Position numbers and translations under genes: made by a program
Part shown: piece after piece, positions 52,799 to 60,988 of the stretch
How the letters are laid out: each line of letters opens with the position of its first letter
Numbering within the stretch: position 1 is the first letter of the stretch
Source of the DNA: Nitrospiraceae bacterium
Lineage (GTDB): Bacteria; Nitrospirota; Nitrospiria; Nitrospirales; UBA8639
Length of the DNA: 64,000 nucleotides
Reading direction: 5' to 3'
NCBI GenBank assembly: GCA_020632635.1
Contig: JACKFE010000002.1
Span: 558,001 to 622,000, forward strand
The notes under the pieces: model-generated
What the model was told of the DNA's origin: nothing
Database searches by the model: none
What the model saw: only the letters and a program-made list of their open reading frames with translations

Positions 52799-53887
52799 TC
52801 AACGTTCTCCACCAAAGACTCCTGCTTTCATCTTCACGCACGTCCGAACCAGATCCACACATGCCTGCCGCACCTGGGAGCCAGGGAACGGTCGATTCAC
52901 AGGAATCGGAAATAGTCGGCGATACAGAGTGGAAAGGCGATCATTTCCGATAGCCTTTAAGATGGCCAAAGGATGGGTTGAGCGATGAGGTAAGCCGAAT
53001 TTTTCAAGATACAGTGGAAAGGTCATACGCGCCGCAAATTTGGCGGTAAAGTTGGCTTCGATGAAGGCCTGATCCTGAAACAGACTTGCGGCATCTTCCC
53101 AGGTCCGGCAGAGATAACTCCACGCGGCATATTTTCGGGTAAATCCCTTGTTCAACATAGGTTCTATCTCGGGAAGGTTCATCAACCGGCCCATTTCTTC
53201 AATGAACATTCGGGACACCTCAAGAGATCGACGCGACGTATTGGATGAATCCGAGCTAATTCGGTAGGCTTTCCGCACCAGACGGTCCAATGACTGATGT
53301 CCTGCATCTCTCAAATCAGCCATCACCCATTTCGGCTTATGGTAACGGAAGGGATGCAACATCAACAGGATAAAAGCCAAGTTATCCGCCAATGCCCGAC
53401 ACCATTCCCATTGTATCTCCGGGGAACCCGGTCTGCGTGAGACACATTTTTTTAGAATAGCCTCTAGGGCCGCCACTCTCTGATCCACCATCTGTTTCTC
53501 AGGGAGGAGGGTACAGGCTAACACCCGAAAACTCGTTTGAAGCGAATCCCGGTCAAGGAGGAATATCCCAAGTCCTAATCTGGATGCTTCGCGCAAGCCT
53601 TTCAGATCGCGCCTTCCCCCTCTCATGATCGATTCGGCACGACGCTTTGTCAGCCACTCAATATCGATGACGATCCCCTGCCTAATGTCGGACGTGACGG
53701 ACCTCCGGTTACCTTGATCCGCCGTGATCACGGTTATATCCAAGTCGGAAGTTCCGGAGCATCGATTGCGAACCAGTGACCCCGTGGCGATCACAGCCAG
53801 AACTCGAGGATCATTTTCAAGAGAACAGGAAATTTTTCTGGCAAGCGTTAGCCGGGTACGGGTAGAGGGGCGGAGCACGACATTCAC
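52799..53887 (-). CDS. Nucleotidyltransferase (DNA polymerase beta fold)
   Basis: 362 aa, GTG start, weak ribosome binding site. N-terminal NTP_transf_2 domain: G36-S37 in IATGSLVRNRCSGTSDLD, metal Asp48 and Asp50, and third carboxylate Asp75 in GIVIDIEW, all present. The remaining 250 residues are helical (LADNLAFILLMLHPFRYHKPKW, SLEVSRMFIEEMGRL). This architecture occurs in antibiotic adenylyltransferases, toxin MntA-like proteins and nucleotide-transferring tailoring enzymes. It is the downstream gene of the radical SAM run, 138 bp behind the Asn-triplet protein. Substrate unknown. Confidence 0.75.
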   Translation of the reverse strand: MNVVLRPSTRTRLTLARKISCSLENDPRVLAVIATGSLVRNRCSGTSDLDITVITADQGNRRSVTSDIRQGIVIDIEWLTKRRAESIMRGGRRDLKGLREASRLGLGIFLLDRDSLQTSFRVLACTLLPEKQMVDQRVAALEAILKKCVSRRPGSPEIQWEWCRALADNLAFILLMLHPFRYHKPKWVMADLRDAGHQSLDRLVRKAYRISSDSSNTSRRSLEVSRMFIEEMGRLMNLPEIEPMLNKGFTRKYAAWSYLCRTWEDAASLFQDQAFIEANFTAKFAARMTFPLYLEKFGLPHRSTHPLAILKAIGNDRLSTLYRRLFPIPVNRPFPGSQVRQACVDLVRTCVKMKAGVFGGER

Positions 53888-54025
53888 GAAAATTTCTGCC
53901 GGGCAGATGACGGATTGGATCGAAGGGAAAGCAAGGCCCTTCGTGCGATTATCCCATCCCCGGCATCGGCCCTCTCTCTCATGGAACCTGAGGCATCAGT
54001 AGGGGCACCGGGCATGGGAAACCAA

Positions 54026-54397
54026 TCATCGTAATTTATTCAAATTCTTTTGATTCAATTGATTCATCTTGTTCAACTGTTGCATTTGATTGAATTTATT
54101 CAATTGATTCATCTGGAGTTTCAGTTGTCCCAGATCTTTCGTCAGCTTGGAAGCGGTGGCGGCCCCCAACCGACTTAACGTATTTTGATCCATGGCCCTC
54201 GCACGTGGAACGAGTTGTCCTTTATATTCAAAGCCTTGAGTGAGTTTGTCCTGGTTAAGGCGTAATTCTTTCGGAAGATTGATCCGTTCCGCCATGAGCG
54301 ACTTAAATGTCCCCTCCGCTCTCATCAAATCCTGCATTTTCAAGCCCAGATTCAATGTTTGGTTCAGCACCACATACGCTTCAAAAATCTCGCCCAT
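54026..54397 (-). CDS. 123-aa protein with Asn-triplet C-terminus, candidate peptide substrate
   Basis: ATG at 54397 with a good AGGAGGTG 4 bases upstream. Residues 1-90 are a helical, charged part (EIFEAYVVLNQTLNLGLKMQDL, RINLPKELRLNQDKLTQGFEY). The last 29 residues contain only N, Q, L, M, K, F and R, with eight Asn and seven Gln. Asn falls on every third residue: eight tandem triplets of form (Q/K)(L/M/F)N, one ending in Q and one QKN, coded by near-identical 9-bp units (54044-54115). There is no Cys, Ser or Thr in the tail. Surrounding genes are two radical SAM enzymes, a PPDK-like enzyme and an NTase. A RiPP precursor with a helical leader and Asn-rich core is a reasonable reading, not a proof. 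A structural or phase-separating tail is the alternative. Confidence 0.75.
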   Translation of the reverse strand: MGEIFEAYVVLNQTLNLGLKMQDLMRAEGTFKSLMAERINLPKELRLNQDKLTQGFEYKGQLVPRARAMDQNTLSRLGAATASKLTKDLGQLKLQMNQLNKFNQMQQLNKMNQLNQKNLNKLR

Positions 54398-54421
54398 GGT
54401 CCACCTCCTGTAAAAGACCGG

Positions 54422-56074
54422 TCAACTATTTCCCGTTTGGTACCCCCTGGTGTCCAACATTAGCGTCCTCCCCGAATGACGCCAGGCTTTCCGGATAACT
54501 TGCCGAAAAACCCGTAACAACATTTCCGGCGAAAACGAACATCCCGGAACCATCCGACACAAGAGGGAAAATTCTTCCGCTGAAAGTTGGGGGAGGCATA
54601 TTTCCAGCACATCCGGATTCGCGTCATTCTGGAAAATTTCACCCAAATACGTCACCATCCCTTCCACCCATTCGGTCTCCGTTGTCCCCTGATACAGCCC
54701 CTCAAGAAGAAGGGGCATGCCTCCGTGGAAATCCGGAACGGGGGCAGTGGAACCGGCTGGAGGACTGTCTCTCTTTTGAACCCACCCGGAGCCCTCCATC
54801 CGATGACCGACGTGTGAGACCGCAACTGTACCATGTTCGGCAAAACCTGGGAAGTCTTCTGCCAGCACCGATATTGCGCCCTTCTCGCCATCCACAGTCA
54901 GCAAACGTCCATGAAACCTCGTCCTGGCTTGATCCACCCCAGAGATATAAGGAATCCCTAATTCCCGACAGGCGATACTGAGGTGGTTTAATTGACTGCC
55001 CACCTGCTCACTAATGATTCCTTGCGTATCAAAAAGGAGATCGTAATTCTGTTCGCTGAGAAAATCCACCAATGCAATAGACTGGCCTGATGGCATAGAA
55101 ATCTTTGGCTTAGCCGACCAACTCGTTCCTACTCCTTGGGCCTTTCCCGGCGAACAACTCACCCCGCGAACATCGCCTCTCCTTGCATGGCCACCAGAAG
55201 GACTCGTGCATTCAAACGGCCATCGTTCGGTTACCGGTCGGCATTGAAACAGATAGGGTGTACAGTCACGATCGAAAAATCCAAACTCGACATCCACCGC
55301 ACTGCTCCACGTCCTCGCAGTCACTGCGCCGATACGAGCTAATTCTTGAAGGGCTCCCTCCCCCAGCAGATCACTGTCCCCTTCATGCTTCTCCCAGCTA
55401 CCGTGATCGCCTTTCCGGTAACTCACGGGTGCCATCTGGCCGGACATCAATAATTCGCCTTTCCCCGGAACCACTTCGATGAGAAGACTGTCTGAATGTT
55501 CGAAAAACATAACCCCGGTACATCGGCTGTTCACCAATTGTTGAATAAGAAGCCCCATGGAAAATACGACCGACTGTCGTGGCATTCGAAGCCAATATCG
55601 AAGCGCTTTCGGCTGAAACAAGGAGCCCACGCAGTTCCTCACCGCCTTCTTCAGTTCCTCCATAGTGGTCAGCCCCCCCTCCGATCGAAATACACCGGGG
55701 AATGCCCCACACTCGGAATCCTCGAGTAAACATGAGGATCGACAAATCAAAGAAGACCCATCTTGGGTTAAAGAGGCAAAACAGCGTTCAAGGTCTTGCT
55801 CAAATGTCTGCGGGAAATCCGTTTCCTGCAAGCGTTGAATGATTTCTTGGCCAAATCCCAATACATAGGATTCCTTGAACAGTGGACCATTTTCCTGTAA
55901 CCATTGAATGCGGTCCCGCAGGCCAGCCAGCATGAATAAATTTTCGCAATACGAGATATCAAAAATAAAGCCAGGCGCAACGCGAAAACCCAGGGCATCC
56001 AGACGGCAAAGAGAAACGGCTTTAGAACCCACCAGGTGGGGATCAGGGATAGGAAGAGCAGTCAGCGGCATCAT
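54422..56074 (-). CDS. PPDK-like ATP-grasp/phosphohistidine enzyme
   Basis: 550 aa. N-terminal pyruvate-phosphate-dikinase ATP-binding domain (about 10-285; GSKAVSLCRLDALGFRVAPGF, ICRSSCLLEDSECGAFPGVF, EVVPGKGELL, VDVEFGFFDRDCTPYLFQCRPV) and a swivelling phosphohistidine domain (about 310-425) with His364 in SQLNHLSIACRELGIPYISGV. There is no PEP/pyruvate-binding TIM barrel. The C-terminal 120 residues are different (LSAEEFSLLCRMVPGCSFSPEMLLRVFRQVI). It resembles rifampin phosphotransferase in having ATP-grasp plus His domains, without its drug-binding domain. It may phosphorylate or activate a substrate via His364. Confidence 0.8.
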   Translation of the reverse strand: MMPLTALPIPDPHLVGSKAVSLCRLDALGFRVAPGFIFDISYCENLFMLAGLRDRIQWLQENGPLFKESYVLGFGQEIIQRLQETDFPQTFEQDLERCFASLTQDGSSLICRSSCLLEDSECGAFPGVFRSEGGLTTMEELKKAVRNCVGSLFQPKALRYWLRMPRQSVVFSMGLLIQQLVNSRCTGVMFFEHSDSLLIEVVPGKGELLMSGQMAPVSYRKGDHGSWEKHEGDSDLLGEGALQELARIGAVTARTWSSAVDVEFGFFDRDCTPYLFQCRPVTERWPFECTSPSGGHARRGDVRGVSCSPGKAQGVGTSWSAKPKISMPSGQSIALVDFLSEQNYDLLFDTQGIISEQVGSQLNHLSIACRELGIPYISGVDQARTRFHGRLLTVDGEKGAISVLAEDFPGFAEHGTVAVSHVGHRMEGSGWVQKRDSPPAGSTAPVPDFHGGMPLLLEGLYQGTTETEWVEGMVTYLGEIFQNDANPDVLEICLPQLSAEEFSLLCRMVPGCSFSPEMLLRVFRQVIRKAWRHSGRTLMLDTRGYQTGNS

Positions 56075-56101
56075 GAACGGAACGCTCCTCGTGCCTCCCC
56101 A

Positions 56102-57340
56102 TCAATTATATGGGGTACCGATCCAAGTGCAGAGATAATCCATATGCACCAAACGCTGCTCGGCATGGATAGTCGGTCGCTGAGGAAAGACCTGCGTCGG
56201 CTGAACCTTCTTAGGACAATAGGGATCCCGAGCCAACATCGTCTTTTGGCCATCCCGATGCAACGCGTATAAATATGAACGCGCGGAGCATCCTCCTCCG
56301 CACTGTGCAATGAGGTCGCACCCCTGGCATCCTTCGATCATGTCAGGGTTGGCATTACGTTGGCGAAACACCCTGAACTGAGGGCTCTGGATAATCTCGC
56401 GCAAATCATGGGTCAGCAGGTTCAGGGGCGCTTTGAAATCGTGCAAATAGACACAAGGGCTCACGTAAATCTCTCCGGTAGGCGTAATGGAATGAATACG
56501 AAAGGACGTCCGGCCACAGGGACACCGGCGAGCCTGCTGAAAATCGGTGACCGCCGCCAAAGGGGGTTCGCCTAAATCAATAGGACGGCATCGTTTCAGG
56601 AGATACGAGAATCCTTCGTAATACATGTCTGGTGGAAGCGCCACATCCATATGTTTCGGCTCCACGGGCTTGACGGGATTAATGCGGATATTGGCTCCGT
56701 ACTGTTTGGCAATCTCGACCAACCGTTCCAGATGCCGGAGAGAAAAGTTCCACTTCATCCCGGCCATAATACACGTATGAGGTTTTTGATAGCGTTGACA
56801 GATTTGCAGGCTTTCGATGGCCTGATCGTATACCTTCGCCCCACGATTCGCGTTGTGCTCTTCACGGAAGGGGGAATCAAAGGAGATATCGATATCATTC
56901 AACAAATGAAATGATTCCCGATAATGGTGATATAACCAGAGAAGTGTAATCCCGCTCGTCGTCAACCCCACTTCAATCCCCGACTGGACAAGCGATTCGA
57001 TGATCACCGGCAACAATGTATCACGGGGGTTAGGCCCATTCGTAAACAACGGCTCATTTCCACCAAGATTCACGGTCTCCACCCCGTTGACCTTGAGTTG
57101 ATGTACCACCCGCTCGATCATAGCCTTCGTCATATTCTGCCCCTTCACCCGCGCATTCATGCTGTAACAATGCGTACAACGGTAGGGACAATCGTTGCCC
57201 AAGGTCCATCCGATATTTCGGATAGTCACCGGGATCTCCGGAAGGCCCTCGAATTCATGGGTTGGGCCGGTCTGCATTTGGTAATGCTCGAACCGGTCAT
57301 ACGCACCGTCAATCGAATAGAGAATCTCCTGCTGAGTCAT
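56102..57340 (-). CDS. Radical SAM/SPASM enzyme
   Basis: 412 aa from the ATG at 57340, with GGAGG 6 bases upstream; an in-frame TTG at 57394 lacks a good site. Radical SAM cluster Cys-x3-Cys-x2-Cys in GNDCPYRCTHCYS (residues 51, 55, 58 from this start). Then VNLGGNEPLF, GLTTSGITLLWLY, DISFDSP. The C-terminal SPASM-type region has RCPCGRTSF, SPCVYLHD, GCQGCDLIAQCGGGCSARS and DPYC, enough cysteines for two more [4Fe-4S] clusters. SPASM enzymes mature peptides (thioether, C-C crosslinks, epimers). Gap of 37 bp to the gene upstream and 27 bp to the PPDK-like gene. Confidence 0.88.
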   Translation of the reverse strand: MTQQEILYSIDGAYDRFEHYQMQTGPTHEFEGLPEIPVTIRNIGWTLGNDCPYRCTHCYSMNARVKGQNMTKAMIERVVHQLKVNGVETVNLGGNEPLFTNGPNPRDTLLPVIIESLVQSGIEVGLTTSGITLLWLYHHYRESFHLLNDIDISFDSPFREEHNANRGAKVYDQAIESLQICQRYQKPHTCIMAGMKWNFSLRHLERLVEIAKQYGANIRINPVKPVEPKHMDVALPPDMYYEGFSYLLKRCRPIDLGEPPLAAVTDFQQARRCPCGRTSFRIHSITPTGEIYVSPCVYLHDFKAPLNLLTHDLREIIQSPQFRVFRQRNANPDMIEGCQGCDLIAQCGGGCSARSYLYALHRDGQKTMLARDPYCPKKVQPTQVFPQRPTIHAEQRLVHMDYLCTWIGTPYN

Positions 57341-57377
57341 GAGGGCCTCCGTAACGCATTCGGGGATATATCCATCA

Positions 57378-58451
57378 TCAATGGTCTTTTCCAAACGTTC
57401 TTTCTTGGACTAACACAAGGAGATCCCGAAGGCTCACCTCCTTGGAAGACATGCCGCCACGCTGACACAAATGATACATATTCCGGAAGAATCGCATTTT
57501 CACCCACCGGTTCATGTCCTGATGTTGGAGCATTGTCGACCAGAGGCGAAGAAGATTATAAATTCTGATGCGGTCCATGGGCATCGAATCAATGGCACTC
57601 AACAAACTGTTCATCCACCCTTGATAAAGTTGCCGGGCCATGGCCAAGGAATCATTGAAGTGTCGGAGTTGGGCTTGAACATTTTCGGGATCCCCATCGT
57701 ATCGTTCCGCTAATTCCTTCATCTTGGAATCCACAAAGACGTCGGTGTCGAAATCTGCAAAATCCAGATCTTCGGTCTCTAAAAATCCCCATTGTCGACG
57801 GTAAACGGCTCGAGCATCGGGATAGGCCTCTGGAGAAGCCATCCAGATCAGCAATAGCTCTAACTGACGCCGGTATACGCAGGTGAAGAGGGATTCCATT
57901 GCCGGCCGAACCAACGCCTCACGCCACTCCTCGTTCATGCCGGGAACCTGCTCAAACAGACGGGTGACCTCCTCTATCCTCAAGGAAAATTTCAGGGCAT
58001 CTAAAGATTGATAGTTGGTCACCGCATCAACATACCGCAAATATATCTCAGAATCCGGGATAGAGCCCCCCTCAAGTATCCGCTCAAAATCTTCGCTGAC
58101 CTCGCGCACAGTGGCGGATTCTGCCAGAAAGGTTCTCATGACCCTCATCTGAACAATGGGATCCTGAAAGATTTGTTCGGCAAGCTGGGCATTGAGTCCA
58201 TGCAACACTGACCGGTCGGCCCACAGGATGCGATCTGACTCCCAAACCATGCAGGGCACCAATTCTTCTGAAAGGTCAAACATTTGTGCCTGCTTTCTCA
58301 TTCGCGTCTGCAGCATTTCCAGGGCCAGCCTGGAATGAAATCCCTCGAGTTCAAAGATCACGCAATCGTTTTTTTGTAAGGATAGCGGCGCCAGGTAGGC
58401 ATTCAAATCCTGATCGGTTCTGATGAACTGGCGTACGCCGAGACTGGCCAT
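57378..58451 (-). CDS. Helical protein of unknown family in radical SAM operon
   Basis: 357 aa from the ATG at 58451, which follows the stop of the upstream radical SAM gene (58454) with CGGAG 6 bases upstream, showing translational coupling. Not recognised. Acidic, nearly all helical, Met/Leu-rich (LALEMLQTRMRKQAQMFDLSEEL, YLRYVDAVTNYQSLDALKFSLRIEEVTRLFEQV, WFLETEDLDFADFDTDVF). No signal peptide, no Cys cluster. The feel is of the helical linker/substrate domain seen in PEP-utilising enzymes, so it might supply the missing middle domain of the PPDK-like protein; speculative. Confidence 0.6.
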   Translation of the reverse strand: MASLGVRQFIRTDQDLNAYLAPLSLQKNDCVIFELEGFHSRLALEMLQTRMRKQAQMFDLSEELVPCMVWESDRILWADRSVLHGLNAQLAEQIFQDPIVQMRVMRTFLAESATVREVSEDFERILEGGSIPDSEIYLRYVDAVTNYQSLDALKFSLRIEEVTRLFEQVPGMNEEWREALVRPAMESLFTCVYRRQLELLLIWMASPEAYPDARAVYRRQWGFLETEDLDFADFDTDVFVDSKMKELAERYDGDPENVQAQLRHFNDSLAMARQLYQGWMNSLLSAIDSMPMDRIRIYNLLRLWSTMLQHQDMNRWVKMRFFRNMYHLCQRGGMSSKEVSLRDLLVLVQERTFGKDH

Positions 58452-58453
58452 GA

Positions 58454-59569
58454 TCACTCCGCCACCGCCTCCTGCTTGGGTTTGGAGTAGAACAAGGGAA
58501 CACATGAGGAGGGCGGAAGTCCCGGCAATTGCTCACGGTAATACCGGATTAATGCCTTCAGGGACAATCGAGCGTTGAGTTCCCGGTACTCGTGATTGTC
58601 CGTGAGGGTGCACGGCAACAGAGCACCAGTCGAGTCGATATATAAGACGGATCGTCCCGCTTCACAGGTTTCATGGGAATCCCCTCCGAACTGCGTGGTT
58701 CGGATCACAAGGCGTCCCTCATATTCCCGTCGTTTACGGTCTATCAACTCAAAGAGACGGCTGATATGACAAGGATCTTCTTTATACATCAAACAATTAT
58801 CTAGAAACCTGGCAGGACGTGTGGTTTCCTGAAATACATTGGTGATGCTGAGACACCGTATCCCTTGCTCAACCACCCAATCGATGACAGGCTCGATGCA
58901 CTCACGGTTTATGGTACTAAAGGTCGTGATAATATTGAGCCGATCTTTGGGAAGAGCCCGAATCGTTTCCAGCAGTTTGGCCCAACTTCCCGGCCTTTGA
59001 AAAATCTGATCTGCAAGGCGCTCCTCAATCGTTTGAACGCTCAAGGAAACCTCGATTTGTTCGGATTTGTTGATCAAATCAAAAATGGCCGGGTGATGGA
59101 TGGTGCCATTGGTCAATAATTTAACCAAAACACCTCGTTCGACTAAAAACGTCAGCAGCTCCTGGATGCCAGGATACAGAAGCGGTTCTCCACCGGAAAT
59201 CAAGAATTTGTCCACTCCCTCTTCTATTAAAACCAACGCCATATCCATGGCCTGAGAAAGTGGAATCGTCCGATGTTTTTTTTCAACCAAACAAAAATTG
59301 CACTCGACATTACAGGCGCTGGTGATCTCCCATAACACCCGTACCCCCTGACTATTAATAGCCCGGTAACAACATTTCTGGTCTTCGTTCCGATATAACG
59401 ATTGAATGGCCATGGGATAGAATCCGGTTAGCTCCTCGACGTCCTCACCGGGAGATTTCCCATCGGAATCCATCAAGTCGAAGCAGGGAAAACGCTGATA
59501 GAGCGGATTGGAGGAAACACGGGGCGAATATGGTGTTTCACCAACCGACCTCCGATGATAGATCCCCAA
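58454..59569 (-). CDS. Second radical SAM enzyme
   Basis: 371 aa from a TTG at 59569; start uncertain since no ATG nearby has a ribosome binding site. Radical SAM cluster in ITSACNVECNFCLVEKK (Cys86, Cys90, Cys93). KFLISGGEPLLYPGI, LVKLLTNGTI, VSLSVQTIEERL follow as in the SPASM-twitch group. C-terminal cysteines (ETCEAGRSVLYIDSTGALLPCTLTD and SSCVPLF) could bind an auxiliary cluster, TWITCH-like. First gene of the run, with a pool of about 100 bp before the divergent DegT gene. Confidence 0.85.
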   Translation of the reverse strand: MGIYHRRSVGETPYSPRVSSNPLYQRFPCFDLMDSDGKSPGEDVEELTGFYPMAIQSLYRNEDQKCCYRAINSQGVRVLWEITSACNVECNFCLVEKKHRTIPLSQAMDMALVLIEEGVDKFLISGGEPLLYPGIQELLTFLVERGVLVKLLTNGTIHHPAIFDLINKSEQIEVSLSVQTIEERLADQIFQRPGSWAKLLETIRALPKDRLNIITTFSTINRECIEPVIDWVVEQGIRCLSITNVFQETTRPARFLDNCLMYKEDPCHISRLFELIDRKRREYEGRLVIRTTQFGGDSHETCEAGRSVLYIDSTGALLPCTLTDNHEYRELNARLSLKALIRYYREQLPGLPPSSCVPLFYSKPKQEAVAE

Positions 59570-59673
59570 GGAAAGGGAGGTATGGTAGGATACTGCCGGT
59601 GATTTTGCAAATTCAGCGGAGTGACACAGATGCCGTGCTCATGGTTCCATGACTCAATGAAAGTGGTCTTTTG

Positions 59674-60975
59674 ATGTCCGTACCCTTAGCACTCTTAGGG
59701 GGAAAACCGGCCGTTCCTCATCCTCCAGCGTACTCCTGGCCGCCCATCACGAATAGTGACACCGCTCTCCTTGTTCAATTATTGCAACGAAAAGAATTAT
59801 CGTATTACGGCCGGGAAGGAGTAGTCCGGGAACTCGAGGAGGCCTTCAAAGTCTACTTCAACGTCCGCTATGCCCTCGCCATGAGCTCCGGCACTGCGGC
59901 ACTTCATTCCGCCTTTTTCGGTGTGGGGTTAGGCGAGGGAGATGAAGTCTTGGCCCCGACCTTTACCTTTCTCTCCACCGTCATGCCCATTTTTGTGGTT
60001 AATGCCCTTCCCATTCTGGTGGATGCGGAACCCGACACCGGCAACATCGACCCGGCGGATATCGAACGCCGAATCACCCCTCAAACCAAAGCCGTCGTCA
60101 TCACGCACATGCAGGGCCATGCCTGCAACATGACCCGCATTATGGACCTGGTTCGGACATATCGATTAACCCTTATCGAGGATTGCTCGCATGCCCACGG
60201 AGCCTCACACCAGGGACGATTATTGGGAACGTTTGGCGACGCATCAGTCTTTAGCCTGCAAGGCAGCAAACTCGTGGCCGGTGGTCAGGGCGGCATTCTG
60301 TTGACCAACGATCAGGAAATTTATGAGCGCGCGACCCTACTGGGACATTTCAAAGTCCGAGCCGCAGAAGAAGTCACCAGTGAGAAATACCGGGATTTTT
60401 CGGGAACAGGATACGGGTTGAATTACCGGATGCATCCATTTGCCGCCGGGTTGGCCAACGAACAATTCAAGCGGTTAGATACTTATCTGAACGGGAGGAA
60501 TGAGAATTTGCTGTATCTTTCCTCCTGTCTAAAAGACATCCCCGGCATTGCTCCTCCCGTTGTGCGTGACTACGTGACGCGTCATGGCTGGTTTACCTAC
60601 CGTCCCATCTACAAACCGCATGAGTTAAAAGGATTATCGTTGGAGACCTACCTCAAAGCCCTTCAGGCAGAAGGGGTTTCTATCCAAAAGGCAACCTCTA
60701 CCCCCCTTCATTTGGAGCCCTTGTTTCAAGTTGAGGATGATCACAGTCATACCTATGGCCGGTCCGGCCACGCATACAAATCTATCCGCCACCGGTATCG
60801 AAAAGGCGATCTCCCGCAGAGCGAGCAATACACCCAAGCCACCTGTACTATTCCACCATTTACCGAACCCATGCCGGCCATCATGGATCAATTCGGTGAA
60901 GCCTTTAGAAAAGTCGCGGAGTATGCCCACCTTCTCCGCGACTATGAAAGCTCTGATTCCTCTCAACCACGATGA
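59674..60975 (+). CDS. DegT/DnrJ/EryC1/StrS aminotransferase
   Basis: 433 aa from the ATG at 59674 (a TTG just before it is possible). PLP fold type I, sugar aminotransferase family: ALAMSSGTAALHSAFFGVGLGEGDEVL, DCSHAHGASHQGRLLGTFGDASVFSLQGSK (PLP Lys200 counting from the TTG at 59671), GLNYRMHPFAAGLANEQ. Such enzymes put an amino group on keto sugars or make AHBA-type units. It is divergent from the radical SAM genes, so a shared control is possible. N-terminal MSVPLALLGGKPAV is typical. Confidence 0.9.
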   Translation: MSVPLALLGGKPAVPHPPAYSWPPITNSDTALLVQLLQRKELSYYGREGVVRELEEAFKVYFNVRYALAMSSGTAALHSAFFGVGLGEGDEVLAPTFTFLSTVMPIFVVNALPILVDAEPDTGNIDPADIERRITPQTKAVVITHMQGHACNMTRIMDLVRTYRLTLIEDCSHAHGASHQGRLLGTFGDASVFSLQGSKLVAGGQGGILLTNDQEIYERATLLGHFKVRAAEEVTSEKYRDFSGTGYGLNYRMHPFAAGLANEQFKRLDTYLNGRNENLLYLSSCLKDIPGIAPPVVRDYVTRHGWFTYRPIYKPHELKGLSLETYLKALQAEGVSIQKATSTPLHLEPLFQVEDDHSHTYGRSGHAYKSIRHRYRKGDLPQSEQYTQATCTIPPFTEPMPAIMDQFGEAFRKVAEYAHLLRDYESSDSSQPR

Positions 60976-60988
60976 GGAATTCGGCCCA

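Noticed and set aside
53724..54002. 92-codon plus-strand frame opposite the nucleotidyltransferase start
   Set aside because: Composition is that of an antisense shadow; the NTase metal motif is on the other strand.
54026..54115. Short repeats in the gene end, first suspected to be a CRISPR-like or satellite repeat
   Set aside because: The repeat unit is 9 bp, in phase with the reading frame and without spacers, so it is a coding triplet repeat.
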